64,000 nucleotides of DNA. Origin: Steinernema hermaphroditum. Taxonomy: Eukaryota; Nematoda; Chromadorea; Rhabditida; Steinernematidae. A program made the translations under genes and the position numbers. The notes under the pieces were generated by a model that searched no databases, was not told where the DNA came from, and saw only the letters and a list, made by a program, of their open reading frames with translations. This document shows positions 1 through 10,694 of this stretch, one piece after another; within the stretch, counting starts at the first letter, position 1, and each line of letters opens with the position of its first letter. The stretch spans positions 12,432,092 to 12,496,091 of the forward strand of contig CM059623.1 in assembly GCA_030435675.1 (NCBI GenBank), in the 5' to 3' direction.

Positions 1-1449
1 ATCGATAGGCTGTATCACGCTCAGGCCACGGGAAACGGGTGATGGGTGAGGGATATCGATTTTGGCATCTTTGCACTCCCGGATGGATGGACCGAATAGG
101 GAGGGAAGGGGCGATTAAAATTGGCGCCGAGGCTGCGCGCGAGCCGCGCGAAAGCTGCGTGGATCACGCCAGAGCTCGACGTCGCCCCCAGGCGACGAGT
201 CGGACGAGCCCATTCGACTTGTTGTTTGTCTTTTCGTTCACTCCTCCGTTCATTTGCGTCGATGCCGTCGATGGCGATGGCCACGTCGCCGATGGCCGAC
301 TACCGTACCCTCAGCGTCCCCTTTTGATTAGTTCAATAAGCGCTTTTATGACTGAGGCCCTTAGCGTCGGCATCGCGCACTTATTAGGCTCATGATCACG
401 CCCCGGTTCGATCGATCTTCTTCGGCTCGACGCCCCTCTTCCATCATATCAAATTTCCCACCATCGATCAGGCCTTTTCCATTAGCGGGCCACTGGCTAA
501 TAACATGCTACGGCTTTATGACCCCGGTGCACCTGATTCCCTCAATTGCGTCTGCCCGGATTAGCCGTAGATCAAATTACGGTAGCCTCTCCGTGACCGG
601 CCCCTCCTGCGTTCGCATCAATCAAAGGGGTTACGGTAGCTTGGTTGCGTACCCGATCGGACCCTTTTGAACCACCGTAATGGGCGTTCCCTGGGCGTAT
701 TAATCACGGTCCGCCGTCCTCAAGTGTACGAGCACCTGATATGAATTCCGCTTGTTTACGCTCCGTCGCAACATCTCGACCGCCGCGTTGAACTTAGGGG
801 ATTGTGCGCGGACACCGTATCCAGGAGGCGGCGATCAAAAGGCGGTGGGAAAGGCGGAGGATTTATTTACATGATCTTTTGCGGCTAAGCCTTAGGAGCA
901 TCAAGTAGCCGTCTCGGCCGCCGCGGTCCCTGTTCGCCGTCGACCCCTATAGTCCCGTCTCCTTTTGTTTTGTTTTGCCTATTTAGCGATGGCGAGTGAG
1001 TGAAGAGTGAAGCTGAGCTGATGACGCGCGAGCACCGCGCGTCCCTGTTTGCCGCCTTCGCCTTCGCGATTTGTCCTCCGTGATGCCAGAGGCTCTCGCC
1101 TCTGACTACGGTGGTCAATCGATTTGGACGGCCCCGTCGCTTCGGGGAACCCGGTCGCCTGTGCGGCCGATGTGAGCTGAGATGGGGATTGGCTATCGCT
1201 CGGAGGGACACGCGGAAAGCGCAATTTGAGATATAGGCGCGACGCAAATCGATTCCCGCCACCACTCTTGATGTCGTTCGTTCGCTTAACCCTTACAAGC
1301 AGCCGAGCGATTAGTCATCTCCATCGGCGCGGACTTAGCGGCTCGTGCATCGCCTGAAAACACGCGCGCCTTTTGAGGGTGTAGGGAACGTAGGGGGAGC
1401 GGATGTGATAGCCGATCACTAGAGCACTTCAAACGATTAGATAAGGAAG
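1..1449. other. Upstream region without a supported gene
   Basis: Short open frames exist on both strands, but none shows a recognisable domain, plausible splice sites or a start context that I can defend. The stretch is comparatively GC-rich and contains several copies of the 7-mer TACGGTA (near 302, 581 and 632). It may hold promoter or 5'UTR sequence of the downstream CUT-homeobox gene, but nothing here proves it. Confidence 0.4.
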
Positions 1450-1523
1450 GGTGACATGGTGTAGCGGTTAGCACTCAGGTGTTCTCTGAATCCTGCGACC
1501 CGAGTTCAAATCTCGGCGGGACC
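1450..1523 (+). pseudogene. tRNA-Gln-derived pseudogene
   Basis: The D arm (GTGTAGCGGTTAGCAC), the T arm and the 3' acceptor half match the intact tRNA-Gln genes of this window base for base. The 5' acceptor strand is changed so that it no longer pairs with CGGGACC. Extra bases sit in the anticodon arm (CAGGTGTTCTCTGAATCCTG instead of CAGGACTCTGAATCCTG), destroying the 7-base loop. Both internal Pol III boxes survive, so it could still be transcribed. It is best called a relic. Confidence 0.8.
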
Positions 1524-1609
1524 TAGCACTTTTCATTTTGGCCTCCTACATCAGTTCCAATTTTGTAGTTTCTAGAGACAAAAACAGTATAGTGCAAAGA
1601 AAAAGATTT

Positions 1610-1682
1610 AGCCCGATGCGGGGCTCGAACCCGCGACAGCCAGATTAAGAGTCTGGTGCTCTACCGACTGAGCTAACCGGGC
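1610..1682 (-). tRNA. tRNA-Lys (CUU)
   Basis: The reverse complement folds as a standard 73-nt cloverleaf. The acceptor GCCCGGT pairs with ATCGGGC. The D arm GCTCAGTCGGTAGAGC is followed by the anticodon loop CTCTTAA on the stem CAGA(C)/(G)TCTG, giving anticodon CTT. The T arm is CGGGTTCGAGCCCCG. No intron is seen. Identity follows from the anticodon and the typical Lys sequence. Confidence 0.95.
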
Positions 1683-1920
1683 TTCGACGACGGATCCTCC
1701 CATATCGATCCTATCACGGATGACCCAAAATGGACTGGTTCCAGTCGCCTCCGTTATATGCTAATTGTCCGTTAATTGTTTTCCCGTCGCGACGTCGCCA
1801 ATCGAATTCGTTTTTCGTTTTCCTCCGCTCCTCACAAGTCACATCGATTGTTTCAGCGAGAAGACACTGGCGCTCTTCAGTTGGAATGCGGTAACGGGCC
1901 TCGAGGGTCTCGCATCGAAA

Positions 1921-4900
1921 ATGAACGTTCTGAACGGCTCGAACGTGCGCAAGGCGCTCGACATCGACTTGCAACTGAGGGAGAAGAACGATCGGGTAGG
2001 TTCGTCGATGATCGACGCCTTTTTGGCGACCGATCATTGGGGCAATTAGGATGAGCGATAAGGGGGAGCATTGGTGATTCTCTTTTTTGACATACCGTAC
2101 CCCTCTCTCTTCTAGATCCGCGAACTCGAAGAGGAGAACCGCCGCCTTAACCGAAAACTAAACGAAAACACGCGCGAATTCGTCGAGCGCATCAACGAAC
2201 TCGTGCAGGAGTCCGAACGCCACATCATCACAGTGGAAAAGCTCCAAAATCAACTTGTCGACTATGAGGAGATGAAGAATGAGCTCCGGGAGCTCCGCTC
2301 TTCCTATCTCTCCGATCGGTACCAGTTCCAAAAGACGCAACTTGGCCAGTTGTTCGCTCCTGGAACCGCTGACGACGTTTACGCCGCTCTTAGCTCTTTC
2401 TTGGAGCAGACGCGGACGATGACCGAGAAGAACGGAGACGAAGTGAATGCAGAAGTTGCTGCGTCGCTCGCGAGATTGGGCGATTTCGGCGCTGGCTCCA
2501 ACGGAGTTCCCGAGGAGCCTGTGAACGGCACCGAGAAGGCACAGAGTCCACCCAAGTTGGACGAAAATAATCATCAAGAGGACGATGACATGTCCGCTTT
2601 GAGTTCAACCGATATTCTTAGCTTGATCATGGTAAGGGTTACGGTAGTTTCGTATTTCTGAAGGAGTTTTGTAGAATGCCGGAAGTGGCCAAAGCCAAAC
2701 TCCTACTCCCAACAGCAATTCGAAGGGAAAGAGTACTCCTACGACGGAGAAGAAGGCGCCTCCACCAGAGCCAAGTAAGATTAAGATCCATCTGTGATCA
2801 GGGTCTTTATGTGCTCGACCTTTCGGTCAAGCGTTCCAAAAATTTAATCCTTAGCAAGTGCTAATGATCTAAATCCGTTTATACCCTTGCGGGTTCCAAA
2901 AATTCATCAAGATAGAGAAGCTTCCATTTGAGGGGGGTATCACCAGAAAGCGACGATGTCTGAACATCGGTGTCTGTCTGGAGAGTCAGAGAAGGCAGAG
3001 TGATTTGAGACAGCGACAAGTCAAATGCAGACGTCAATGCACCCGGTGGTCCCGTGGTGTAGCGGTTAGCACTCAGGACTCTGAATCCTGCGACCCGAGT
3101 TCAAATCTCGGCGGGACCTTCACTTTTTTCTTTTTTTATTTCAGTCTAAAATGCTTTTTCCTTCAAAAGAAAAATCTAACACAGCACCTCTTTTAGAGCC
3201 CCTTGTCTTTCAAAACGCCGAGGCCGACCGTTCGCCTTCTGAAACTCGAATCATCAACGCTCTGCAACTTCGAGTCGCCGAAAACGTTCGAAATCTCGGT
3301 GGCCGCGCCCTCAACACCTCTGAGACGGCCAATCACTGCAAGAGGCTGATGGTCGGGTACAATATTGGCCAGCGCCTCTTCGCCAAATACGTCATGAACC
3401 AGTCGCAAGGCTCCCTGAGTGAACTCCTCTCAAAACCGCGTCATTGGAACAAATTGACCGAGAAGGGACGAGAGGCCTTCAGACGGATCTACGCCTGGAT
3501 CTCCGACCCTCAGGCGATCGAACTCCTCTGCTCTCTTTCGCCGCGAAAAGTCGTTACTCCTGGAGTCAAAATCGAGCACCCCGACCCGGAATCTCTTTGG
3601 GATACTGGGATCCCCATCGAGCCGACCCTTACCATCGACACGATGAAGACCGAAGACAGCACTTTCAAGCCGAGTTCTGTCAAATCAGAGGCATCTACGT
3701 CTTCCTCCAGTAAATCTCCCTCCGGCTCTACCTTCACCACTTCGGCTAAATCGAATCGATGGCGCCACGACGACATTCCCAAAGAGAAGATCATGCACAT
3801 CTTCCAGAACGAGCTCGCCAAGCTCAAGGAGCAAGAGTCGAACCTAGAGAAGGCGCTGTCGGCCCCTGTAAGCTCCGAGCCGACCAGTGCCCACCCGGAG
3901 AAGAAGCCCGTCGCCTGTCCTTTGGGTACGGTAGTGAGCGATTCGATCAGAAGACTAGAGCAGATGGCCGAGTTCAACTCCTCGCCTTCCACTTCGGCGC
4001 TCTCCATCCTCAATTTCGGAAACTCAAAGCCGAGGACCGATCTCCCGCCGGTGACCGATGATCAATTCGAGAAGTACCCCTATCTGAACACGGAACAAGT
4101 CGTCAAGGAGGTAAGTAAAGAGCCAAAATCCAGCGTAAAATCTTCAATTTGCAGGTGAAAGACTACCTCCAATCGAACTGTGTGAGCCAACGCAGCTTCG
4201 GCGAGCAAGTTCTCGGTCTTTCGCAAGGTTCTGTCTCTGATCTCCTTGGCCGACCCAAATCGTGGGCCTCCCTCACCCAGAAGGGTCGCGAGCCCTTCAT
4301 TCGCATGAAGCTGTTCCTCGACGACAGCACACAAATGCAGCAGTTCGCGAGTGGATGTGGAGGTAACGTTGACGACTCCGATCTACCTCCGGGCGGAATC
4401 ACCGAAATCAACGCGGACACCCCGACAAAGTCCACCACCGAGCAGCTTTTGGCTCAGATCACCGACATCAAGCCCGATCTGAGCGACGACGGGAACGCTG
4501 AAGAAGACGTGGACGAGATCGACATCTACGAAGTGGTGAAACGCGTGAAGAGCGTCCTCCAGAACCGGCAGATCTCCCAAAGAGCCCTCGGAGAGTACGT
4601 CCTGCAGACAAATAGACAGTCTACGGTCAGCGCATTGCTGTCTCGTCCAGTTCCGTGGAAGATGCTCTCTCCGAAGAACCGCAAGCCCTACGTCATCCTG
4701 AGCGAATGGCTAAAAGACCCTTCCGGGATTGATGATCTGAAGAAGAAGAGCGATGAGCTGGTCCAGCAGGACGTGGAGATGCTGAAGAACCAAGAAGTTC
4801 AGTCGGAGACGAAGGAGACCGCCGAGAAGACGACTCCTACATCATCGTCGTCGAGCAAGCGGAAGGCGAGTCAGAATCAGTCGAGCGAAGACGGCGATTC

Positions 4901-5575
4901 GGACGAGGTGCCGAAGAAGGTTGTGGTGAGTGCGACGAGGAGGAGGGAAAGGAATGATGTGCAGAAATTCCAGCGAACCGTCATTAACCAGAAGCAGAAG
5001 GAGGCGCTTCTGATGGTCTATCAGCACGATCAGCATCCGTCGGCGAAGATGATCGAGCAGTTGGCGGATAAGTTGAAGTTGAGCACGAGGACGGTGACCA
5101 ACTGGTTCCACAACCACAGAACCAGGCAAAAGGTGGGTATTTTCCATGGTGTACGGTAGAGGTCTAGGGGTATAAACAGTGTACACAAAATGGACAAAAA
5201 TGAGCATCAGATGTCAATATGTCCTTTATTCAGGCCCGAGAACGGCAAGGCAAAGTAGCCGAGCGGATCCAGGAACGGCTGTCCAACAATGAGAGCAACA
5301 GCGACACCGAAGGCTTCTTCCGAGAACTCTCCGAAATGCTCCAATTCGCCATCTCTCAAGCGAACCTCAGCAACAACTCCTCCTCCACCAACACCGCGCC
5401 CACAATGGTCAACGTCGACGTTACCAACTCCAGAGACTCGGTACAGCCATCGGTATTCGATGGACTGGACGCCGAGGCAGCGGACGAGTCACCGTCCGAA
5501 GACTCGGAGAGTCAGCTCGACAAGGCGATCGCTAGATTAGCGAAAATGGCAAAATCGGTGAACAAGGTCAATTGA
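1921..5575 (+). CDS. ceh-44: CUX/CUT-homeobox transcription factor (ceh-44-like)
   Basis: Six exons join in phase: 1921-1995, 2116-2631, 2675-2774, 3197-4110, 4155-5132 and 5234-5575, giving about 974 aa. The N-terminus is a charged coiled coil (IRELEEENRRLNRKL onward) followed by an acidic Ser/Pro linker. Exon 4 begins with CUT domain 1 (SLSELLSKPRHWNKLTEKGR). CUT 2 (SVSDLLGRPKSWASLTQKGR) spans exons 4-5, and CUT 3 (TVSALLSRPVPWKMLSPKNR) lies in exon 5. A homeodomain follows, with helix-3 motif VTNWFHNHRTRQK, then an acidic tail. Three CUT repeats plus a homeodomain define the CUX family of nuclear DNA-binding proteins. The start at 1921 is the first in-frame ATG of the first coding exon; further 5' exons cannot be excluded. 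Intron 3 contains the tRNA-Gln-bearing repeat, whose left edge overlaps the donor of exon 3. Confidence 0.92.
2764..3119 (+). repeat. tRNA-Gln-bearing dispersed repeat, copy 1
   Basis: This is a ~355-bp unit shared with 5958-6312 (inverted) and 19313-19673. It starts at the motif CAGAGCCAAGTAAGA, carries a ~280-bp conserved module and ends with an intact tRNA-Gln(CUG) followed by a T-rich tract. The module holds short hairpins, including GCTCGACC/GGTCAAGC around a TTTC loop, ACCC-TTGC-GGGT, and in this copy CGATGT-CTGA-ACATCG. It lies in intron 3 of the CUT-homeobox gene, in sense orientation. The family is not one I recognise. Confidence 0.85.
3048..3119 (+). tRNA. tRNA-Gln (CUG), copy 1
   Basis: This is a 72-nt cloverleaf. 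The acceptor GGTCCCG pairs with CGGGACC. The anticodon stem CAGGA/TCCTG encloses the loop CTCTGAA, giving anticodon CTG. The T arm is CGAGTTCAAATCTCG. A T-rich run suited to Pol III termination follows. It forms the 3' end of a dispersed repeat inside an intron of the CUT-homeobox gene. Confidence 0.95.
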
Positions 5576-5957
5576 AGCGGCGATGTAAATATTTATTTTT
5601 GATGGCTTTATCGTTATTCTGAGTCCACTTTCAAACGTCTCTTAATCACACATCCTCTGATCTCATTCTATTGGTATTACACACACTTTTGCGTTTGTTT
5701 GTATATTCGATTCTGCATTCCGAACTCCTCGTATTTCTCTTCCCAAATCGATGATCTTCCTGCGCGTACCGAGCTTTGACTTCCCGCGAGACTCTACTGT
5801 TGATACTCCACTGATTTGCAATGATTTTTTGAGATAAATCAATTATAAAACCGTGTTGAGAATACATAGAAAAAAGAAGAAACAGGATATGCGAAACATA
5901 TAAAAAAATTACGTGTGAGGTGATGCAATAGATACGACATAAAAAAATAAAAAGATA
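5576..5957. other. 3'UTR and intergenic AT-rich stretch
   Basis: This follows the CUT-homeobox stop codon. It is AT-rich with several possible poly(A) signals and runs to the T-rich (A-rich on this strand) flank of the inverted tRNA-Gln repeat. No coding region is supported. Confidence 0.5.
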
Positions 5958-6029
5958 AGGTCCCGCCGAGATTTGAACTCGGGTCGCAGGATTCAGAGTC
6001 CTGAGTGCTAACCGCTACACCACGGGACC
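5958..6029 (-). tRNA. tRNA-Gln (CUG), copy 2
   Basis: The minus-strand sequence is the same 72-nt tRNA as at 3048-3119. It has the complete acceptor pairing, anticodon loop CTCTGAA and T arm, followed by T-rich DNA. It is part of the inverted copy of the tRNA-bearing repeat. Confidence 0.95.
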
Positions 6030-6312
6030 ACTGGATGCATTTTTGTCTGCACCTGAGATGTCTCTATCTCAAATTACTCTGCCTTCTCTGACTGTCCAGA
6101 CAGACACCACTGTTCAGACATTGTCGCCTTCTGGTGATACCCCCTCAAAAGGAAGCTTCTCCATCTTGATGAATTTTTGGAACCCGCAAGGGTATAAACG
6201 GATTTAGATCATTAGCACTTGCTAAGGATTAAATTTTTGGAACGCTTGACCGAAAGGTCGAGCACATAAAGACCCTCGTTCCAGTAAGATCTCTTACTTG
6301 GCTCTGATAGCA
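5958..6312 (-). repeat. tRNA-Gln-bearing dispersed repeat, copy 2 (inverted)
   Basis: Read on the minus strand, this begins TATCAGAGCCAAGTAAGA and proceeds through the same conserved module as copies 1 and 3. It ends in an intact tRNA-Gln(CUG) followed by T-rich DNA. A short segment near its 5' edge differs from the other two copies, suggesting independent divergence or a small rearrangement. It lies between the CUT-homeobox gene and the first chemoreceptor. Confidence 0.85.
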
Positions 6313-6521
6313 AAAAAGAAAAGAAGATAAACGGGCCTCCGGCTCTTATGAAAACCACCACAAGTTGATAGAAATTTGCGTGAAACTGATGGTTGACCAT
6401 CTCATGTGTAAGGCATGGTCAGTTATGATGATAAAAACGATACTACTGCGGTACTCAAGGTTTTATTAGTAGCTTTTATTGTCAAAGGTCAAATTTATTA
6501 CAATCAGAATTGTCATGACCG

Positions 6522-7665
6522 TTATATTGTCGGTACAACGCTGACTCGCTTTGCGCCCGAATATTTGAAGGGGAGCAATTCCTTCACCGATTTTCGAAAG
6601 GCCATCGATGTAGCGAGCAAAAACCAAGGGTTTAGCAATGTGGCAGCATCGATCATGAACGGGTGGACGAGGAAGATGGTGGCGTAGCAAGTCTCGCAGA
6701 GTTGAGAGTAGGCTAGGAACTGTAAAGCACAACTTCTATTTCGCTTAGAAATACTTGACTTTACCTGGAAAACGTCACGAACGCATTGACACGCGAAATT
6801 GAACACTGTCAGCATGAACAGTTTTATTTCCGGCCAGTTGATTCCTTTCTTTCGGTTTTTGACGATGAATCCAATGATTATCAGATTGACGATCAAGACA
6901 AAGGTGTCGATGATGGTGTGTAGAAAGAAGGTGTACTGACTGTTTCGGATCTAAAAGAGACATATGATGAGAATGTACTCTGCTTCGGAAGCTGCGTAAT
7001 GGGGATGTTCCAAGTGTTGACTTACCCCAAATACCTTATTATGGTCAGGAGTGAAGGCGTCCTCGCTTTCGACAAAGAAGGAACCGCCGATGGGGATATG
7101 CCAAGTGAGAGCTATGGGAATGACGAACAAAGCGATAAGAAGATAAGGAAGGACGCGATTCCACCCCTGAAAGGGACTCTTCAGTTTCTCACTGGGACGG
7201 GAAGCCCCTGTAAGCCTGTTCTTTACCTCATGCACCCTTTTCGGTAGGACCATGATAACGATCCTATTCGACGACACCAACGCAATACTAAAGGTGTTGG
7301 CGTAGAACAAGTAATAGTACAGGAAATGGCCGACTGTGGGAACAGCCCCCCTCCTAATGCTAGCTACGTCAGTGAGCAGTTTATTGGCCAACGTTGAGTA
7401 CGGTAGTCGGAACATCACCGCGTTGATGACTTGGAAACAGACGTCCTGAAGCGTCAGGTTACTGCAGATACACCAACAACCTCACCAGAACACACTGAAT
7501 CTTAAAGAGGGTGTAGAAGGAGTACTGAAAACGATGGCGAAATCGGTGGGCACAGAGAATGTAAATGGTGAGCAAGTGGAAGATGTAGCATGGGATACTG
7601 TAGCCTATTGTAACGAATAGAAGGACGATCTTCATTCGATTTTCGCGGGGCTCATCCACTTCCAT
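6522..7665 (-). CDS. Serpentine chemoreceptor, Srg/Srv-like (paralogue A)
   Basis: Five exons join in phase 0: 7486-7665, 7227-7445, 7026-7166, 6765-6950 and 6522-6719, giving about 307 aa. It is a seven-helix membrane protein. TM1 contains the family motif VTIGYSIPCY, followed by RFRHRFQYSFYTLFKIQC. TM3 ends in SSNRIVIMVLPKR. Later come LTWHIPIGGSFFVESEDAF, an INWPEIKLF loop, and the C-terminal motif NPWFLLATSMAFRKSVKEL. These features fit the nematode Srg/Srv chemosensory receptors; I cannot decide between the two classes by eye. The 60-bp third intron is in frame, so an ORF finder reads through it. The start was chosen to align with the paralogues; longer upstream ATGs exist. Two paralogues with identical exon structure lie at 8.7-10.7 and 17.3-19.3 kb. 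Confidence 0.85.
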
Positions 7666-8653
7666 CGTTCGGCAAAGGGGAACTGTTCGCCGCGTTTTTT
7701 CAAGTAGCAAATGATTCCTTTCACGCATCGAACATTGCCTTAGGGGAGAAACACGCGAGGAATTCACAGAGCGACGACAATTTTTCATCTTGTTTCCTAT
7801 TCGTGCTGCCATAATCGTGCATGAGATTTATGATTCAGCGAATATGCTGTATACGTTTGTACTAGGTTCTCTGGTCTTGACAGATTTCTGAACAGTGGGA
7901 TGGATGGTTTTGCCTACAAAAATGGAGATCTACAAGAAGGGTGTATCCATGGGCTAGTTGAGGCCGGATGCCTGTGTGTCGTTTTTTGGTCTTTTTCTCT
8001 ATTACTAAGAACGGTTTTGCGTGTTGCATGGGCAAATAATATTCGACCGCTTACGGCAATGTTTATGCAACTTGAAATGCTGCAAATCTTGGTGAGAATG
8101 TTTGATCGCTTAGGGCAATCTCTGTTCATCTGACGTCATTCGGAAATGGTGATTTCCTGCTATATTATATGGGGCATAAGTGAGAGAAGATGGGGGACTG
8201 CAACCACTGGAAGACTAGAATGCATGCAAAGCCTCTACTAGACAGTCTGCGTCAGCTGCAGAGCAGCTCCGGGTCAGTTCGAGTTCAGTGGCTGCTGGCG
8301 GTTGGTTGCTCTCGTCAGTTGTGCAGGTGAAGCGGGATGCTTTTCTGTCGTTCATCATTGCCCTATGAGGGCAACATCGACCTCAATCGAAACCCCCTAA
8401 ACTTTAACTTTACTTTTCTCACATACTGTGAAGATTAAACCGATATCAATAAAACCCCTAAAAGTAAAGTTCACTTTTATCAAAAACTGTATCATCAGAA
8501 ATGAGACGATCTTCAATCTATGTAGGTTCTTGCAAAGGTTTGATTTCTCATTTTACCGTCTCGCCAAGAAGGCTGTCACCATAGCCCGATCACCCGTGCC
8601 CCCGCGAGAAGCCAAAGAACGTTGATTAGACAAAAGTATTTTATTTCGTTGAA
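7666..8653. other. Intergenic region between chemoreceptors
   Basis: This is about 1 kb between the start of receptor A and the stop of receptor B. Open frames here are short and carry no recognisable domain. The 5' part would contain the promoter or 5'UTR of receptor A. Confidence 0.4.
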
Positions 8654-10694
8654 TCATACAGTAGATCTTCCATCGGCAGCGGCCATAGCCTTCACGCGAC
8701 TTTCCGTTTTGCGAGCCTTCACTCGAAACACCTCTTTCACGGATTGTCGAAACGCTGCTGAGCTGACGAGTAGAAACCACGGGTTCACGAAGCAGATGAT
8801 GTCGATCAGAATTGGATGAAGGAGCAGATTTGTGACGTAACATGTAGGACAAACACCATAGAAAGCCACTGCCTACAAGACAAAGTGAGTTCGATCCATC
8901 TGCTGAGATTACCTGGAATCCACCTTGAGCGCCTTGAAGCACAAAATTAGCCAAAGACAGTAGGAACAGTTTTAGTTCGGGCCAGTCTACTTCGTGGACC
9001 CGATTTTTGATCACATAACCGATGATGATCAAGTCGATCACCAAGACGAATGTGTCGATGACGACGTGGAAGTGGAACACGTAGCTGCTGTTTTTTATCT
9101 GGAGGGTAGGGTATGGTATACAACGCAGGAATAGGACTCACTCCAAAAATGTTATTGTATGTAGGTCGATAGGCCAGTGCTTCCTTGCTGTATACAAAGT
9201 ACGAACCGCCGACTACAAGGTGCCATGTGAGCAGAAGTGGTAGTAGAAATAAAAAGACAATGAGATACGGTAGAGAGCGTCTCCAGATCTGAAGATCAGA
9301 TAAACTCAGTAGATGGATCAAACTAACTCGGCCTTGTAAGCACTGGTCTTCTACGGTGTTTGTCTCACATGTTACGTCACGAATCTGCTCCTTCTAATCT
9401 TCAGATCCATGAAGTAGTCCAAATGTAAGTCCAAAAGTCCAAAACAGCTGTGCAAGATCGTGTCAATGGCAATCTCTCAATCATTGTATACTGTAGGTGA
9501 CCGACACCGAAGAGGTGTATATCTGCCTGATAAACAAACGCTGTTCGCAATGGCGTCCATTTTTCGCAGCATATCAATCTCTTCTGGCACACAACTGATC
9601 TGTCAGCCCACCCACAACGAATTCTTATTAAGCTTCAGCTCGTTCAGCGTAGAATAGATTTTCTGGAGGTTTTGTCCTTACTTTGAGCTGCAACAAAATT
9701 CAAAACTTTGGAAGAACTGATCGGAACAATAAACGAGAAATTCTCTGAGCTTGCTGTTCTGTCTACGTCCATATGAAAGTTTCTCGATAGGACTTCAAAA
9801 TTGGTCTATGCTGCAAAAACTGGATCGGGTTCACCCCAAAAAACTCTTGGAAAACTTTCTCCGCGGACTCATATATTTCGCACTTCGGGCGCATACATAA
9901 CGTTCATGTGGGCACACAGTCCAGTTGTAGTCTCTAGATCACATGTAGAAATTATTGTTAATTGACTATTTAATCAGTGTTATATCTATTTCTAGCGCAG
10001 GTCTGAAAGGTCAGCCCACAAAGAGATCACAGATTTATTTCGGGAAGCAGGTGTTTTATTTCCAGCAATTTCCTCGTGGGCTTGGAAAGTACGAAAGTGC
10101 AGCAGGCGCTAGCATCGTTCGCAATGACTTTTTAGAATTTTTGTCACAGAGAAACGTCAAGACACTTGATTTGATGGATACAATTTGTAGTTAAATCGAG
10201 TCTCGTTTGAGACTGAGAATCGTTTGGATTTCAGGCTAAATTCGCATCACTGCTTGGAACTCACATCTCGAAATGTCGTTGGCAGCACCATCACGATAAT
10301 CCTGTTCAACGATATCAGCACTCCGTTGAGCAAACTCGCATATAACAAGTAGTAGAAAAGGAAGTGACCAATCGTTGGAACGGCTCCTTCTCTTATCAAT
10401 TGATGTCTTTCAATTATATCGTTGAAGAGATTAGAAAACGGCAATCGGATCACTGTAGCGTTCATGAGCTGAACGATCTGAAAAGACAATCTGTCTACTT
10501 GCAGGCCATAGTCGTGGACTCACCAAAAGGCACTGTAATTTAAAAAGTTTGTAGAACGAGTATTTGAAGCGCTGTCGGAATCTTCTAGCTGATAGAACAT
10601 AGATGGTGATAAAATGAGCGATGTAGCAGGGAATACTGTAGCCGACAGTGACGTAGAAAAGTACAATTTTCAGTGTATTTCCATCGGAGGCCAT
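8654..10694 (-). CDS. Serpentine chemoreceptor, Srg/Srv-like (paralogue B)
   Basis: Five exons join: 10524-10694, 10265-10477, 9142-9288, 8913-9098 and 8654-8872, giving about 311 aa, all junctions in phase 0. Motifs match paralogue A: VTVGYSIPCY, SFYKLFKLQC, SLNRIIVMVLPTTF, WHLVVGGSYFV, VDWPELKLF and NPWFLLVSSAAFRQSVKEV. The second intron is about 976 bp instead of about 60 bp. It separates the TM1-TM4 half from the TM5-TM7 half and makes the locus look like two half genes. That intron contains an inverted copy of a short piece of exon 5 (near 9367-9394). Exons and splice sites are otherwise intact, so a functional receptor is plausible. The role is presumed chemosensory, at the cilium or plasma membrane of sensory neurons. 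Confidence 0.8.

Noticed and set aside
42..395. Overlapping open frames of 60-120 codons at the left edge
   Set aside because: No domain, overlapping frames on both strands, GC-rich DNA in which stop codons are rare; no splice chain to a neighbour.
8654..9320. Separate half-receptor pseudogene at 8.7-9.3 kb
   Set aside because: The N-terminal half at 10.25-10.69 kb joins it in phase through a normal donor and acceptor, matching the paralogues exon by exon.
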